Origin: Streptomyces sp. NRRL F-6131
GTDB taxonomy: Bacteria; Actinomycetota; Actinomycetes; Streptomycetales; Streptomycetaceae
Direction: 5' to 3'
NCBI GenBank assembly: GCA_000719695.1
Contig: JOHN01000008.1
Coordinates: 1 to 64,000, forward strand
Length of the DNA: 64,000 nucleotides
How positions within the stretch are numbered: the first letter of the stretch is position 1; each line of letters opens with the position of its first letter. The notes below the pieces were generated by a model. That model searched no databases. It saw only the letters and a list, made by a program, of their open reading frames with translations, and was not told the DNA's origin. This document shows, one piece after another, positions 42,531-51,672 of this stretch. The position numbers and the translations under genes were made by a program.

Positions 42531-43415
42531 TCACGGCGTGGACATCCAGCGTTCGCGCAGGCCGGCCAGGACCGCGATCGACACCACCAGCAGCACCAGC
42601 GACAGCGCGATCGCCGCCTCCGGATCCGACTCCATCGCGAGGTAGACGGCGAGCGGCATGGTCTGCGTGCGGCCCGGGAAGTTGCCCGCGAAGGTGATCG
42701 TCGCGCCGAACTCGCCGAGCGCCCGCGCCCAGGCCAGCACGGCGCCCGCGCCGATCCCGGGGGCGATCAGCGGCAGCGTGACCCGGCGGAAGGTGGTCAG
42801 CCGGGAGGCGCCCAGCGTCGCGGCGGCCTCCTCGTAGCGGGGGTCGGCGGCGCGCAGCGCGCCCTCGACGCTGATCACCAGGAACGGCATCGCGACGAAC
42901 GCCTCCGCGATCACCACACCGGTGGTGGTGAACGGCAGGGTGAGGCCGAAGGCGGAGTCCAGCCAGGAGCCGACGATGCCGCGCCGGCCGAGCACCAGCA
43001 GCAGCGCCACGCCGCCGACCACCGGCGGCAGGACGAGCGGCAGCGTGACCAGGGCCCGGATCAGCCGCCGGCCCGGCAGTTCGGTCCGGGCCAGCAGCCA
43101 GGCCAGCGGCACGCCGAGCACCAGCGACACGGCCGTGGCCGCCGTCGCGCAGACGAGCGAGAGCCGCAGAGCCTCCCACACCTGGGGGCTGGTGAGCTGG
43201 TCCGAGAGCGAACTCCACGGGGCCCGGACCAGCAGTCCGACCAGCGGGAGGACGAGGAACGCCAGGCCGAGCAGGGCGGGGAGCAGCAGGGCGACCGGGA
43301 CCCGGTGCGCCCGCCGCCGACCGCGACGGCGGCGCGGCCGGTCGGCGGGCGCGGCTGTGCCCGCGCCGCCGCCGACACGGTCAGCGCCGCCGCCGGGGTC
43401 CGTGCGAGGGATCAC
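42531..43415 (-). CDS. modB: Molybdate ABC transporter permease ModB
   Basis: A 294-residue membrane subunit. Hydrophobic spans include VALLLPALLGLAFLVLPLVG and LVTLPLVLPPVVGGVALLLV. The EAA loop for ModC docking is seen in EEAAATLGASRLTTFRRVTLP, with the conserved G. The first ~35 residues are Gly/Arg-rich. The GTG start overlaps the modA stop (GTGA). Confidence 0.93.
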   Translation of the reverse strand: MIPRTDPGGGADRVGGGAGTAAPADRPRRRRGRRRAHRVPVALLLPALLGLAFLVLPLVGLLVRAPWSSLSDQLTSPQVWEALRLSLVCATAATAVSLVLGVPLAWLLARTELPGRRLIRALVTLPLVLPPVVGGVALLLVLGRRGIVGSWLDSAFGLTLPFTTTGVVIAEAFVAMPFLVISVEGALRAADPRYEEAAATLGASRLTTFRRVTLPLIAPGIGAGAVLAWARALGEFGATITFAGNFPGRTQTMPLAVYLAMESDPEAAIALSLVLLVVSIAVLAGLRERWMSTP

Positions 43416-44272
43416 GGCGCCTGGAAGCCCGCCGCGGTCAGCACCTGCTGCGCCTCGGGCGACTGGATGTAGGCGACGAACGCGGTGGCGCCGTCCTTGT
43501 TGGGCGCCTTGGCCAGGGCGGCGATCGGGTAGTCGTTCACGGCCTTGGCGGCCTCGGGGAAGTCCACGCCGTCGATCTTCGCAGCATCGGCCATCACATC
43601 GGTGCGGTACACCAGCGAGGCGTCGACCTCGCCCAGTTCGACCTTGGTGAGCGCGCCCTTGACGTCCTGCTCCAGGGTGACCGGGGTGAGGTTGACGCCG
43701 GCGGCCTTGAGCGCGGTCAGCGCGGCGGCGCCGCAGGGCACCTCCTTGGCGCAGAGCGCGACCTTCACCCCGGGCGCGGCCAGGTCGGCGAGGCCGGCGA
43801 CGTGCTGGGGGTTGCCCTTGGGGACGGCGATGGTGAGGGTGTTGCGCACGAAGGTCTTCGGCTCGCCGGTGGCGCCGCCCGCGTCGGTGACGGTCTTCAT
43901 GGTGGCGGGGCTGGCGGCGGCGAAGACGTCGGCCGGGGCACCGGAGTTGATGCTGGTGGCGAGTGCGGAGCTGCCGCCGAAGTTGAAGGTGACCTTGGCG
44001 CCGGGGTTGGCGGCCTCGAACTTCTTGCCGAGGTTCGTGAAGGTCTCCTTGAGCGAGGCGGCCGCGAAGACGGTGATCGACCCGGAGGCCTTCGGGGCGG
44101 CGGGCGCGCCGGTGCCGGTGCCGGTGCCGGTGCCCGCGCCGGCGGCGGGAGCGGAGGCGGAGGCGGTGCCGGTGCTCTTGCCGTCCGTGCCGCCGTCGCT
44201 GCCGCAGGCGGTGGCGCCGAGGGCGAGGACGAGGGTCGCTGCTGCGGCGGCGGTGAGTCTGCGGATGGTCAT
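43412..44272 (-). CDS. modA: Molybdate-binding lipoprotein ModA
   Basis: A 286-residue periplasmic-type binding protein anchored as a lipoprotein. The signal RRLTAAAAATLVLALGATAC ends with a lipobox Cys (residue 23); a Gly/Thr/Ala linker with GT repeats follows. SITVFAAASLKETFTNLGKK is the diagnostic ModA first strand (Ser for oxyanion), followed by VTFNFGGSSALATSI and GAPADVFAAASPATM. First gene of modABC. A palindrome CCGCATATGCGG lies 80 nt upstream. Confidence 0.95.
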   Translation of the reverse strand: MTIRRLTAAAAATLVLALGATACGSDGGTDGKSTGTASASAPAAGAGTGTGTGTGAPAAPKASGSITVFAAASLKETFTNLGKKFEAANPGAKVTFNFGGSSALATSINSGAPADVFAAASPATMKTVTDAGGATGEPKTFVRNTLTIAVPKGNPQHVAGLADLAAPGVKVALCAKEVPCGAAALTALKAAGVNLTPVTLEQDVKGALTKVELGEVDASLVYRTDVMADAAKIDGVDFPEAAKAVNDYPIAALAKAPNKDGATAFVAYIQSPEAQQVLTAAGFQAP

Positions 44273-44352
44273 TCCTTGGCTTCCCCTCCTGGGCGCGCCG
44301 GAAGGGGCGCGGGACGATCGCCGCAGGTGCGGCCGTTACGCCGATCATAGTG

Positions 44353-44364
44353 CCGCATATGCGG
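44353..44364. promoter_or_regulatory. Palindrome CCGCATATGCGG upstream of modA
   Basis: A perfect 12-bp palindrome in an AT-richer stretch 80 nt before the modA start and about 175 nt before the RNA ligase start. Possibly an operator for molybdate genes; the family of regulator is unknown. Confidence 0.35.
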
Positions 44365-44538
44365 GCCGATAATCGTCTGTCTCATCGCACAGGCAAGGGG
44401 TGCCACGAGGGGCGGCACGGCTGTCGGAAGACGCAAGCACCCGGCTCCCGGGCCGGAAAAGCCTTCGCGCCCGGACGGCCCGGGAGGGGAGAGTGGGCCC
44501 GTCCGCGCGCCGGCCGACCGGCCGAGCCAAGGGGAGCC

Positions 44539-45450
44539 GTGCTGCCCGCCGCCCTGATCGAGGAGCTGGGACTGACCGGGCGGCTCGCCGGGGGCCGGGC
44601 CGACCGGGTCAAGGCGGTCCGGCTGCGCGGCGAGCTGTCGCAGGGCATCGTCCGCCGGCCCGGTGCCCTGGCCGGGACCGACCTGGCGGCCGCCGCGGCG
44701 AGCGGGGAGGACTTCGCCGAGCTGCTGGGCATCACCAAATGGCGCCCGCCGATCCCCACGTCGATGACCGGCGAGGTGGTGGCCGCGCCGGACCTGCTGC
44801 CCTGGGTGGACATCGAGAACCTCAAGCGGTTCCCGGACGTGTTCGAGCCCGGGGAGCCCGTCGTGGTGATCGAGAAGCTGCACGGCAGTTGCTGCCTGGT
44901 CACCTACCACGCCGCCTCCGGCGAGGTGCAGGTGTCCTCCAAGGGCATCGGTGCGCAGGGCCTCGCACTGGCCAAGGACGGGCGCAACCTGTACTGGCGG
45001 GCGGTGCGCGCGCACGGCGTCCCGGAGGTCGCCGCGAGGCTGGCCGAACGGCTCGGCGCGCAGCGGGTCGGGATCTTCGGCGAGGTCTACGGCGCGGGCG
45101 TCCCGGACCTCACCTACGGCAGCTCCGGCCGCACCGAGCTGCGCGGCTACGCGGCGTTCGACGTCTCCGCCGTGGTCGACGGGCAGCTGCGCTGGCTGCC
45201 GGTGGCCGAACTGCGGGACGGCGAAATGCCGTTGGCGCCCGAGCTGTGGCGCGGACCGTTCGCCGCCGACACCGTGCTGGCGCTCGCCCAGGGCCGCGAG
45301 ACGGTCTCCGGGCGGGAGCTGCACGTCCGCGAGGGCGTGGTGGTCCGGCCGGTGACCGAGCGCTACAGCCCGGTGGTGGGCGGTCGCGCGATCGCCAAGG
45401 CGGTCGGCGACGCCTACCTGACCCGCAAGGGCGGCACCGAGTACGAGTAG
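44539..45450 (+). CDS. RNA ligase (ATP), DRB0094-like, apparently N-terminally truncated
   Basis: A 303-residue nucleotidyltransferase that would seal RNA ends via a lysyl-AMP intermediate. The motif I Lys is in VVIEKLHGSC (near residue 113); RVGIFGEVYGAGV (motif III) and LHVREGVVVRP (motif IV) follow. Family members start with an OB-like domain of 50 or so residues that leads into a segment like LPPALIEELGLTG; here the frame starts at that point (LPAALIEELGLTGRLAGGRA). The GTG at 44539 has AAGGGGAG upstream, and the frame continues open before it without family resemblance. It may be a working short form or a truncated gene. Confidence 0.78.
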   Translation: MLPAALIEELGLTGRLAGGRADRVKAVRLRGELSQGIVRRPGALAGTDLAAAAASGEDFAELLGITKWRPPIPTSMTGEVVAAPDLLPWVDIENLKRFPDVFEPGEPVVVIEKLHGSCCLVTYHAASGEVQVSSKGIGAQGLALAKDGRNLYWRAVRAHGVPEVAARLAERLGAQRVGIFGEVYGAGVPDLTYGSSGRTELRGYAAFDVSAVVDGQLRWLPVAELRDGEMPLAPELWRGPFAADTVLALAQGRETVSGRELHVREGVVVRPVTERYSPVVGGRAIAKAVGDAYLTRKGGTEYE

Positions 45451-45478
45451 GCAGGCAGCAGGTAGCAGGCAGCAGGCG
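45451..45478. repeat. 7-bp tandem repeat GCAGGCA x4 after a stop codon
   Basis: Units GCAGGCA, GCAGGTA, GCAGGCA, GCAGGCG follow the TAG of the RNA ligase directly. Same period and position as the arrays at 20599 and 39262. Confidence 0.85.
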
Positions 45479-45673
45479 CCGGGGCGCGGGACGGCGCGGC
45501 GGGCGCCGGGCGGTGCGCGTCCGTACCAACCCGTGCGCCCCCTGCCGCGCCGACGGCACCTCAATTACGTTGGGGGGCGGAACGAGGGGCACGACCGACG
45601 AGTCGCGTGGTCGACGAGGAGGACGTCCGACGAGGCGCGCGCGACCGGCCAGGCGCACGACCGAGGAGGGGAC

Positions 45674-47086
45674 ATGTCGCTGACCGCCGCCACCACGCAC
45701 ACCACCGGCGCCGCCGCCACCATCACCCGGATACCCGGGCCGCCCGGACTCCCGCTGGTGGGTTCGCTGTTCGACCTGACCCGGCGTCCGCTGCGGACCT
45801 ACCTCGACGCCCGCCGCGACTACGGCGACGTCGTCCGGTTCGTCGCGGGGCCGCCCGGGCTGCGCACCGAGTTCTACGCGGTGTTCTCGCCGGAGGGCGC
45901 CCACCAGGTGCTCGGCAGCGAGGCGGCCAACTTCCGCAAGGACAACAGCTTCTACGACGAGCTGCGGAGCAGCCTCGGCAACGGCCTGCTGACCAGCCAG
46001 GACGGCGACTACCAGCGCCAACGCCGGCTGATCCAGCCGCTGTTCACCCGGCGCCGGGTGGACGGCTACGCGGCCTCGGTCGGGCTGGAGTGCACGGCGC
46101 TCGCCGAGCGGTGGCGGGCGGCGCCCGGCGGGGTGGTGGACGTCGCGGAGGAGATGTCGCGGTTCGCGCTGCGCACGGTGGCCCGGATCCTGTTCGGGGC
46201 GGACGTGGAGGCGGCGGTGGAGGTGGTGCACCGCAGCTTCCCGGTGCTCGGCGAACTGGTCCTCGAACGCGGCTTCGCGCCGGTCCGGGTGCCCCGGGCC
46301 TGGCCGACGCCCGCCAACCGGCGGGGCGCCGACGCCCAGCGCGACCTCTACGCGGTGTGCGACCGGATCATCGCCGAGCGGGCGGCGCGGCGGGTCGCGG
46401 GTCCGGACCCCGCCGGCCCGGACGACCTGCTGGAACTGCTGACCCGGGCCCGGGGCGAGGACGGCGAACGGCTCGACCCGGCCGAACTGCGCGACCAGGT
46501 ACTGATCTTCCTGCTCGCCGGGCACGAGACCACGGCGACCTCGCTGGCCTTCGCGCTCTTCCTGCTGGCCAAGCACCCGGAGCAGCGCCGCAGGGCGCGC
46601 GAGGAGGTGGACGCGGTGCTGGCCGGACGGGAACCGACGGCCGCCGATCTGGAGGCGCTGCCCTACCTCACCCGGGTGTTGAAGGAGGCGATGCGGCTCT
46701 ACCCGGCGGCCTCGCAGATGGGGCGCCGGTCGGTGGCCGAGTCGGTGATCGACGGGTACGTCGTCCCGGCCGGCGCCCAGGTCATCCTCGCGCCGTGGGT
46801 CACCCACCGGCACCCGGACCACTGGGAGCAGCCGGACCGCTTCGACCCGGACCGCTTCCTGCCCGAGCGCGAGAAGGAGCGGCACCGCTACGCCTGGTAC
46901 CCGTTCGGGGGCGGCCCGCGGGCCTGCATCGGGCAGCACTTCTCGATGCTGGAGTCGGTGCTGGCGCTGGGCGCGCTGCTGCGGGACTTCGACTTCGAGG
47001 CGGTGGACCGCGGCGTGCGGCTGGGGCAGGCCATCACGCTCCGGGTACTGAGCCCGATGCGGATCCGGCTGACGCCGCGCGCGTGA
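45674..47086 (+). CDS. Cytochrome P450
   Basis: A 470-residue haem monooxygenase. PGPPGLPLVGSLFDLTRRP is the Pro-rich start, AGHETTATSLAFAL the I helix with acid-Thr pair (near residue 283), EAMRLYP the ExxR motif (near 337), FDPDRFLPER the meander, and FGGGPRACIGQHF the haem-binding Cys loop (near 417). The length and PERF-like meander resemble class II, eukaryote-like bacterial P450s rather than short actinobacterial ones. No ferredoxin gene is adjacent. ATG with GGAGGGG five bases upstream. Substrate unknown. Confidence 0.93.
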   Translation: MSLTAATTHTTGAAATITRIPGPPGLPLVGSLFDLTRRPLRTYLDARRDYGDVVRFVAGPPGLRTEFYAVFSPEGAHQVLGSEAANFRKDNSFYDELRSSLGNGLLTSQDGDYQRQRRLIQPLFTRRRVDGYAASVGLECTALAERWRAAPGGVVDVAEEMSRFALRTVARILFGADVEAAVEVVHRSFPVLGELVLERGFAPVRVPRAWPTPANRRGADAQRDLYAVCDRIIAERAARRVAGPDPAGPDDLLELLTRARGEDGERLDPAELRDQVLIFLLAGHETTATSLAFALFLLAKHPEQRRRAREEVDAVLAGREPTAADLEALPYLTRVLKEAMRLYPAASQMGRRSVAESVIDGYVVPAGAQVILAPWVTHRHPDHWEQPDRFDPDRFLPEREKERHRYAWYPFGGGPRACIGQHFSMLESVLALGALLRDFDFEAVDRGVRLGQAITLRVLSPMRIRLTPRA

Positions 47087-47268
47087 CGGTCGGGGCACAC
47101 GACCGGACCATTCGAACACACGGCCCCGGTGCGGCGGGCGGATTCCCGGTTCTTCGCCGATGCCGCGCCGGCCCGTCGGTAGCGTCCTGGGCACCCCGGG
47201 CCGGAAGCGCACGTACGGACGGCACAAGAAGCACCCCCGTTCCACCACCTCGGCCTCCGCACGGAGTC

Positions 47269-47306
47269 CGCCCGGCCCGGGGCGTTCCGCTGCCCCGGGC
47301 CGGGCG
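47269..47306. terminator. Perfect 15-bp GC hairpin downstream of the P450 gene
   Basis: CGCCCGGCCCGGGGC (47269-47283) and its exact reverse complement (47292-47306) with an 8-nt loop, lying between two convergent genes. No T tract. The rest of 47087-47363 has no gene. Confidence 0.65.
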
Positions 47307-47363
47307 GGTGTTCAGGACACGGCGTCAGGACACGGCGTCAGGGCGCGGGGACCGGCCGGCCGG

Positions 47364-47780
47364 TCAGCCGCGGCTCTGGATGCGGATCCGGGTCCAGGAG
47401 GAGTTCGGACAGTTGCCCCACACCGCCCACGGCTCCGGCCGGGCGCCGATCCACAGGCCGGTGCTGGAGGTGCCGTTGGCGCAGTAGGTGATGGTGCGCA
47501 GCTCGCCGGAGTAGATCCGGCAGTTGCCCTCCCAGCGCCAGCCGTAGTCGGCGGTGATCGTGCACGTGTAGGAGGCCGTGATCGCGACGGGGGTCGTACC
47601 GGGGCGCACGGTGGTGTCGGTCGTGCTGGCGGTGACGGTCGGGTTGGCGGTGACGGTCGGGTTGGTGGTGGTGGTGGCGGCGGTGGCGGTGGTCGGGAGG
47701 GCGGTGGCGCCGAGCACGCCGAGGGTGGCGACGGCCACCGTGCCGAGCTTGACGAGGGTTCGGGCGATGCAACCGGTCAT
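47364..47780 (-). CDS. Small secreted protein, four-cysteine
   Basis: A 138-residue exported protein of unknown function. Signal peptide: TLVKLGTVAVATLGVLGATA ending near TATA-A (about residue 34). A Thr-rich linker (residues about 35-62, with TNPTVTANPTVTAS duplication) leads to a ~75-residue domain with four Cys (SYTCTI, EGNCRI, ITYCAN, WGNCPN), suitable for two disulfides, and several Trp. The ATG has GAGGAG eight or nine bases upstream. It is divergent from an ECF sigma factor, a layout that could mean control by that sigma factor. Confidence 0.72.
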   Translation of the reverse strand: MTGCIARTLVKLGTVAVATLGVLGATALPTTATAATTTTNPTVTANPTVTASTTDTTVRPGTTPVAITASYTCTITADYGWRWEGNCRIYSGELRTITYCANGTSSTGLWIGARPEPWAVWGNCPNSSWTRIRIQSRG

Positions 47781-47992
47781 GGCGTTGTCTCCTCGCTCGT
47801 GAGGCGGACCGGCCGCGGGGGGAGGGGGCTTCCGCTCCCCGTACGACGTTGACGTGCGGTCGGTCGCGTAGTGCACACGAATGGATGCGGACAGTGGGAC
47901 GACGAACTATGATGTGATGTGCGTCACAAGGCCGTGTGCCCGACGGGGCCGTCAACCGGGCCTTCGGGGTGCCGATTTCCGAGGGGGGCCGG

Positions 47993-48628
47993 GTGGGAAT
48001 CACGGCGGGCTGTCGGGGCGGGCCGGATCCGCAACCCCGCTCCGGGGTCGAATCGGCGGACGTCGAATCGGCGGAATTCGACCGGGTGTTCACGGAATTG
48101 CTGCCCCGGCTCCAGCGTGCGGCCGTGCGACTGCTCGGAAGTCCGTTCGGCGCGGGGGACGTCGTCCATGAGACGTATCTGCGGATCGCCCGGCGGCCCG
48201 CCCGCTTCCTCGGCCATCCGCGGCCCTACGCCTACGCGTTCACCGCGATGGTGAACGTGGTGCGGGACGAGTGGCGCCGCGACCGCCGTCGGCTGCTCCC
48301 GTGCGACGCGCCGGAGGACGTCGAGGCGCTAGGCGGGGGCGCGGCGGCCCGCGGCTGGGGCGGCGGGCCCGCCGAACCGTCGGACGGCGGGGTGGCCGAG
48401 CTGCAGGCGCACTGGGAGGTGGTGCGGCTGCTGCGCTGCCTGACCGCGAAGCAGGCCCGGGCGGTGCTGCTGGTCGACCTCGACGGGTACACCCTGGAGG
48501 AGGCCGCGAACCTCCTTGGCGTCCACCGCTCCACCCTCGCCGTCACCCGCCGTCGCGCGCTGGAGCGGCTGCGGACCGTCCTCGAACGGGAGCGCGAGGC
48601 GGTCGCCGGGCCCGACGCACCGGTCTGA
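47993..48628 (+). CDS. ECF-type RNA polymerase sigma factor
   Basis: A 211-residue sigma-70 family protein with region 2 (FTELLPRLQRAAVRLLGSPF, DVVHETYLRIARRP, FTAMVNVVRDEWRRDRR) and region 4 (LRCLTAKQARAVLLVDLDGY, TLEEAANLLGVHRSTLAVTR). A Gly/Ala-rich linker joins them. The GTG at 47993 is preferred because GAGGGGGG lies about six bases upstream; an in-frame GTG at 47936 would add 19 residues. No anti-sigma factor is adjacent. Divergent from the small secreted protein gene. Confidence 0.85.
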   Translation: MGITAGCRGGPDPQPRSGVESADVESAEFDRVFTELLPRLQRAAVRLLGSPFGAGDVVHETYLRIARRPARFLGHPRPYAYAFTAMVNVVRDEWRRDRRRLLPCDAPEDVEALGGGAAARGWGGGPAEPSDGGVAELQAHWEVVRLLRCLTAKQARAVLLVDLDGYTLEEAANLLGVHRSTLAVTRRRALERLRTVLEREREAVAGPDAPV

Positions 48629-48673
48629 CGGCAAGTCAGCTCAGCTCCGGTCTCGCCCCGTACGCTGAAAATC

Positions 48674-49669
48674 GTGATCACGTACGAGGAGCATCGGCTC
48701 CGCTCCCTGGCCGACGAGGGCCGTTGGATCGAACTGCTGGGCGCCTACCGGCAGGCCCGTGCCGCCGCCGTCGCGCTCGACCTGGCGGACGGCGGTGGGG
48801 CGGTCGCGGCCGCGCGGAGCCGGGCCGGTGCCGCCACCGCGCCGCTCGGCCACCTGATCGCGTACGCCGCGCCGCCCGAGGTGTCCGCGCGACTGTTCGA
48901 TCCGGACGGTGGCCCCGGCACCGCCGCCGGCGTGACCGACCACGACGCCGGACCGCTCTGGGAGGTGCTGGCGACCCGGCACACCTGGCGGCGGCTCGCC
49001 CCGCTGCTCGGCCCGCCGGAGGTGCGGCGGCTGGTCGCGCAGACCCGGGTGCTGCTCGGCGAGGACCTCTCCTGGGGTGCCGAACCGGACCCGGAGGGAG
49101 TGCCGCTGCTGCTGGAACCGTGGGAGTCGGTCGGGCGGGGCGAGGGCGCGCCGGTCCGCGAGTACCTGCGCCACGGCGGTTCGCGCAGCGCCCTGCTGAC
49201 GCTGCCGGCCAGTCGCGAGGGCCTGGCCCCGGTGGAGCTGCCCGAACCCGGTTCCCGGCTGCCCGGGCAGCGGGCCACCCGGGCGCTGGCCGAGCTGGCC
49301 GGCTGGGCGCGGACGGTCTGCGTCCGGGGCCCGGCGGTGGGGGCCGCCGCGCAGCTCGCGCCGGGGCCGCTGGTCACCGGCGGGTACCTGCCGTTCGCCC
49401 TGGCCTGGTCGGCGCTGGTGCAGGCGGGCGTCGCGGACCGCGCCCACGGCGCGGCGCACGGGCGGCTCGCGCTGTGGCGGGTGCTGGCGGCGATGACCGG
49501 GGTGGAGCGGCCGGAGTGGGCGGACCGGGCGGAGGTCGCCGCGCTGGTCGCCCGGATGCGTTGCTTCACCTGGGACGACCCGGCGGACCGGCTGCGGCAC
49601 CTGCATCTCGCGCTGGAGGATCCGGCGACCGGCCTGAGCTGGGCGATCAGCGGGTCCGAGGAGGTCTGA
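48674..49669 (+). CDS. Hypothetical protein
   Basis: A 331-residue soluble protein, not recognised as a named family. The N-terminus EEHRLRSLADEGRWIELLGA looks helical; residues about 95-120 (LWEVLATRHTWRRLAPLLGP) and 285-305 (RCFTWDDPADRLRHLHLAL) are rich in Trp, Arg and Leu. No signal peptide, membrane span or metal-binding motif stands out. GTG start 45 nt after the sigma factor stop, so it may be co-transcribed with it. Confidence 0.7.
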   Translation: MITYEEHRLRSLADEGRWIELLGAYRQARAAAVALDLADGGGAVAAARSRAGAATAPLGHLIAYAAPPEVSARLFDPDGGPGTAAGVTDHDAGPLWEVLATRHTWRRLAPLLGPPEVRRLVAQTRVLLGEDLSWGAEPDPEGVPLLLEPWESVGRGEGAPVREYLRHGGSRSALLTLPASREGLAPVELPEPGSRLPGQRATRALAELAGWARTVCVRGPAVGAAAQLAPGPLVTGGYLPFALAWSALVQAGVADRAHGAAHGRLALWRVLAAMTGVERPEWADRAEVAALVARMRCFTWDDPADRLRHLHLALEDPATGLSWAISGSEEV

Positions 49670-49706
49670 GGAGGGCCGAGGGGAGCTGAGGGGAGCTGAG
49701 GGGGCT

Positions 49707-49752
49707 GGGCGCCGGGGTCCGGACATGAAGGACCCCTGGTCCGGCGCCGCTT
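49707..49752. terminator. Inverted repeat between convergent genes
   Basis: GGCGCCGGGGTCC on the left can pair with GGACCCC and GGCGCC on the right, with a 6-nt bulge. It lies between the ends of the hypothetical gene and dctA. Terminator role inferred. Confidence 0.4.
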
Positions 49753-49817
49753 CCGGGGGGTTGGGCGGGGCGCCGGGCCAGGGGAGTCGAGGGGGTGGTG
49801 CGGGACGGGGCAGCGGC

Positions 49818-51290
49818 TCAGACGGCGGCCGTGGTGCCGGTGGCCGCGCTGTCGGTGGCGGGGGCCGCCGGGACCGGCACCCGGTCCGGCGCCGCCGCTC
49901 CGGTGTCGGTCCCCGGGTCGGTCCCCGGGCCGGCCCCGGAGCCGGTCCCGGCCGCCGGGGCGCCGTGGGCGTCCGCGTCCAGCAGGGTCCGCTCGTCGAA
50001 CGGCACCGCGCCCGCCAGCACCTGCCGGGCCCGCTCGCGGTCGAGCTCCCCGGTCCACTGCCCGATCAGCACCGTGGCGACGGCGTTCCCGGCGAAGTTG
50101 GTCATCGCCCGGGCCTCGGACATGAACCGGTCGATGCCGACGATCAGCCCGACGCCGTCCACCAGCGCCGGCTTGTGGGACTGGAGGCCGCCCGCGAGGG
50201 TCGCCAGCCCGGCGCCGGTGACGCCGGCCGCGCCCTTGCTGGCGATCACCATGAACACCAGCAGCGACAGCTGCTCGCCCACCGACATCGGCTTGTCCAG
50301 CGCCTCGGAGATGAAGATCGAGGCCATGGTGAGGTAGATCGCCGTGCCGTCCAGGTTGAAGCTGTAGCCGGTCGGGACGGTGATGCCGACCACCGGGCGG
50401 CTGACGCCCAGGTGCTCCATCTTGGCGATCAGCCGGGGCAGCGCGCTCTCCGAGGAGGAGGTGGAGAGGATCAGCAGGAACTCGCGGCCCAGGTAGCGCA
50501 GCAGGGTGAAGATGTTGACGCCCGCGACCAGGCGCAGCAGGGTGCCGAGCACCACGACCACGAACAGCGCGCAGGTCACGTAGAAGCCGATCATGATGAC
50601 GGCGAGGCTCTTCAGCGCGGCCGTGCCGGTGGCGCCGACCACGGCGGCCATCGCCCCGAAGGCGCCGAGCGGGGCGACCCACATGATCATCGCCATCACC
50701 CGGAAGACCAGCCGCTGCACGTGCTCGATCCCGCGCAGCACGGGCGCGCCGGCCGTGCCCATCGCCTGCAGGGCGAAGCCCGCCAGCAGCGCGACCAGCA
50801 GGGTCTGCAGCACCTTGCCCTCGGTGAGGGCGGAGACCATGGTGGTCGGGATCATTCCGAGCAGGAAGTCGGCGGTGGACTGCGCGCCGCCGGCGGCGGC
50901 CTGGGCGTGGCCCGACTTGGCGAGCGCGGCGGTCAGGTGGAGGCCGCCGCCGGGCTCCAGCAGGTTGCCGACCAGCAGGCCGATCGCGAGGGCGACGGTC
51001 GACATGGCGAGGAAGTAGCCGAGCGCCAGCCCGCCGACCTTGCCGACCTTGGCGGCCTTGGTGACCGAGCCGATGCCGAGCACGATGGTGCAGAAGATGA
51101 CCGGGCTGATCATCATCTTGATGAGGTTGACGAAGCCCGTGCCGATGGGCTTCAGCTCCACCGCGAAGTCCGGTGCGGCCAGGCCCACCACGACGCCCGC
51201 GACGACCGCCGCGATCACGGCGAGGTAGAGGACGTGGGTGCGGTCCTTCGGTCTGGTGCCCGTGCGCTCCGCTGCTCCGGTGATCGACAT
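49818..51290 (-). CDS. dctA: C4-dicarboxylate/cation symporter DctA
   Basis: A 490-residue DAACS-family symporter that imports succinate, fumarate or malate with cations. Eight or so membrane spans and two re-entrant loops are expected: [19 protein letters not shown] at the start, the serine-rich [14 protein letters not shown] loop (about residue 272), [20 protein letters not shown] (substrate/cation site) and [20 protein letters not shown]. The C-terminal 50 residues are a Gly/Pro/Thr-rich tail. Divergent from a CitA/DcuS-type sensor kinase and its regulator, which probably control it. Confidence 0.93.
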   Translation of the reverse strand: MSITGAAERTGTRPKDRTHVLYLAVIAAVVAGVVVGLAAPDFAVELKPIGTGFVNLIKMMISPVIFCTIVLGIGSVTKAAKVGKVGGLALGYFLAMSTVALAIGLLVGNLLEPGGGLHLTAALAKSGHAQAAAGGAQSTADFLLGMIPTTMVSALTEGKVLQTLLVALLAGFALQAMGTAGAPVLRGIEHVQRLVFRVMAMIMWVAPLGAFGAMAAVVGATGTAALKSLAVIMIGFYVTCALFVVVVLGTLLRLVAGVNIFTLLRYLGREFLLILSTSSSESALPRLIAKMEHLGVSRPVVGITVPTGYSFNLDGTAIYLTMASIFISEALDKPMSVGEQLSLLVFMVIASKGAAGVTGAGLATLAGGLQSHKPALVDGVGLIVGIDRFMSEARAMTNFAGNAVATVLIGQWTGELDRERARQVLAGAVPFDERTLLDADAHGAPAAGTGSGAGPGTDPGTDTGAAAPDRVPVPAAPATDSAATGTTAAV

Positions 51291-51672
51291 CTGTAGCTCC
51301 TTCGCCCTGCTGTGCCCGGCTGCACGCGTGCCCGTGGGGAGGCGTTCGAGGGGGGTGCGCGGGCCTGCGGTCCTGGGGGCCCGGGTGGTGGGCCGCTCCG
51401 ACTATGGGGCCCGGGCGTGACGCGGGTCACGTTTGCGTTCATAGAGTTCACGTCGCCCGGACGGCGCACGTCGGTCGGCCCGGTGGGCACAGTACGCCCG
51501 GTCGGCCCGGTCGGCCCGGTCGGCCCGGTCGGCCCGGTCGGCCCGGTCGGCCCGGTCGGCCCGGTCGGCCCGGTCGGCCCGGTCGGCCCGGTGGGCCCGG
51601 TGGGCCCGGTCGGCACCGTACGCACGGTTCGCCCGGTCCGCACCGCCCGGGTGGTGGTGCACACTGACAGGC
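51291..51672. promoter_or_regulatory. Divergent dctA / sensor kinase control region
   Basis: A 382-nt gap between divergent start codons. The dctA side holds GGAGCTAC before the ATG. An AT-richer patch (TTTGCGTTCATAGAGTTCAC, 51431-51450) may hold a promoter. The kinase side is filled by a 9-bp tandem repeat (next entry). Confidence 0.4.
51501..51608. repeat. 9-bp tandem repeat GTCGGCCCG, about 12 units
   Basis: Ten perfect copies of GTCGGCCCG (51501-51590) then two copies of GTGGGCCCG. It ends 65 nt before the sensor kinase start. A polymorphic tract here could tune expression of the dicarboxylate system. It also gives spurious collagen-like reading frames on both strands. Confidence 0.92.

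Noticed and set aside
51215..51664. Collagen-like Gly-Pro-Thr protein on the minus strand
   Set aside because: It is the 9-bp minisatellite read in a frame of three; it overlaps the start of dctA on the same strand and lacks a ribosome-binding site.
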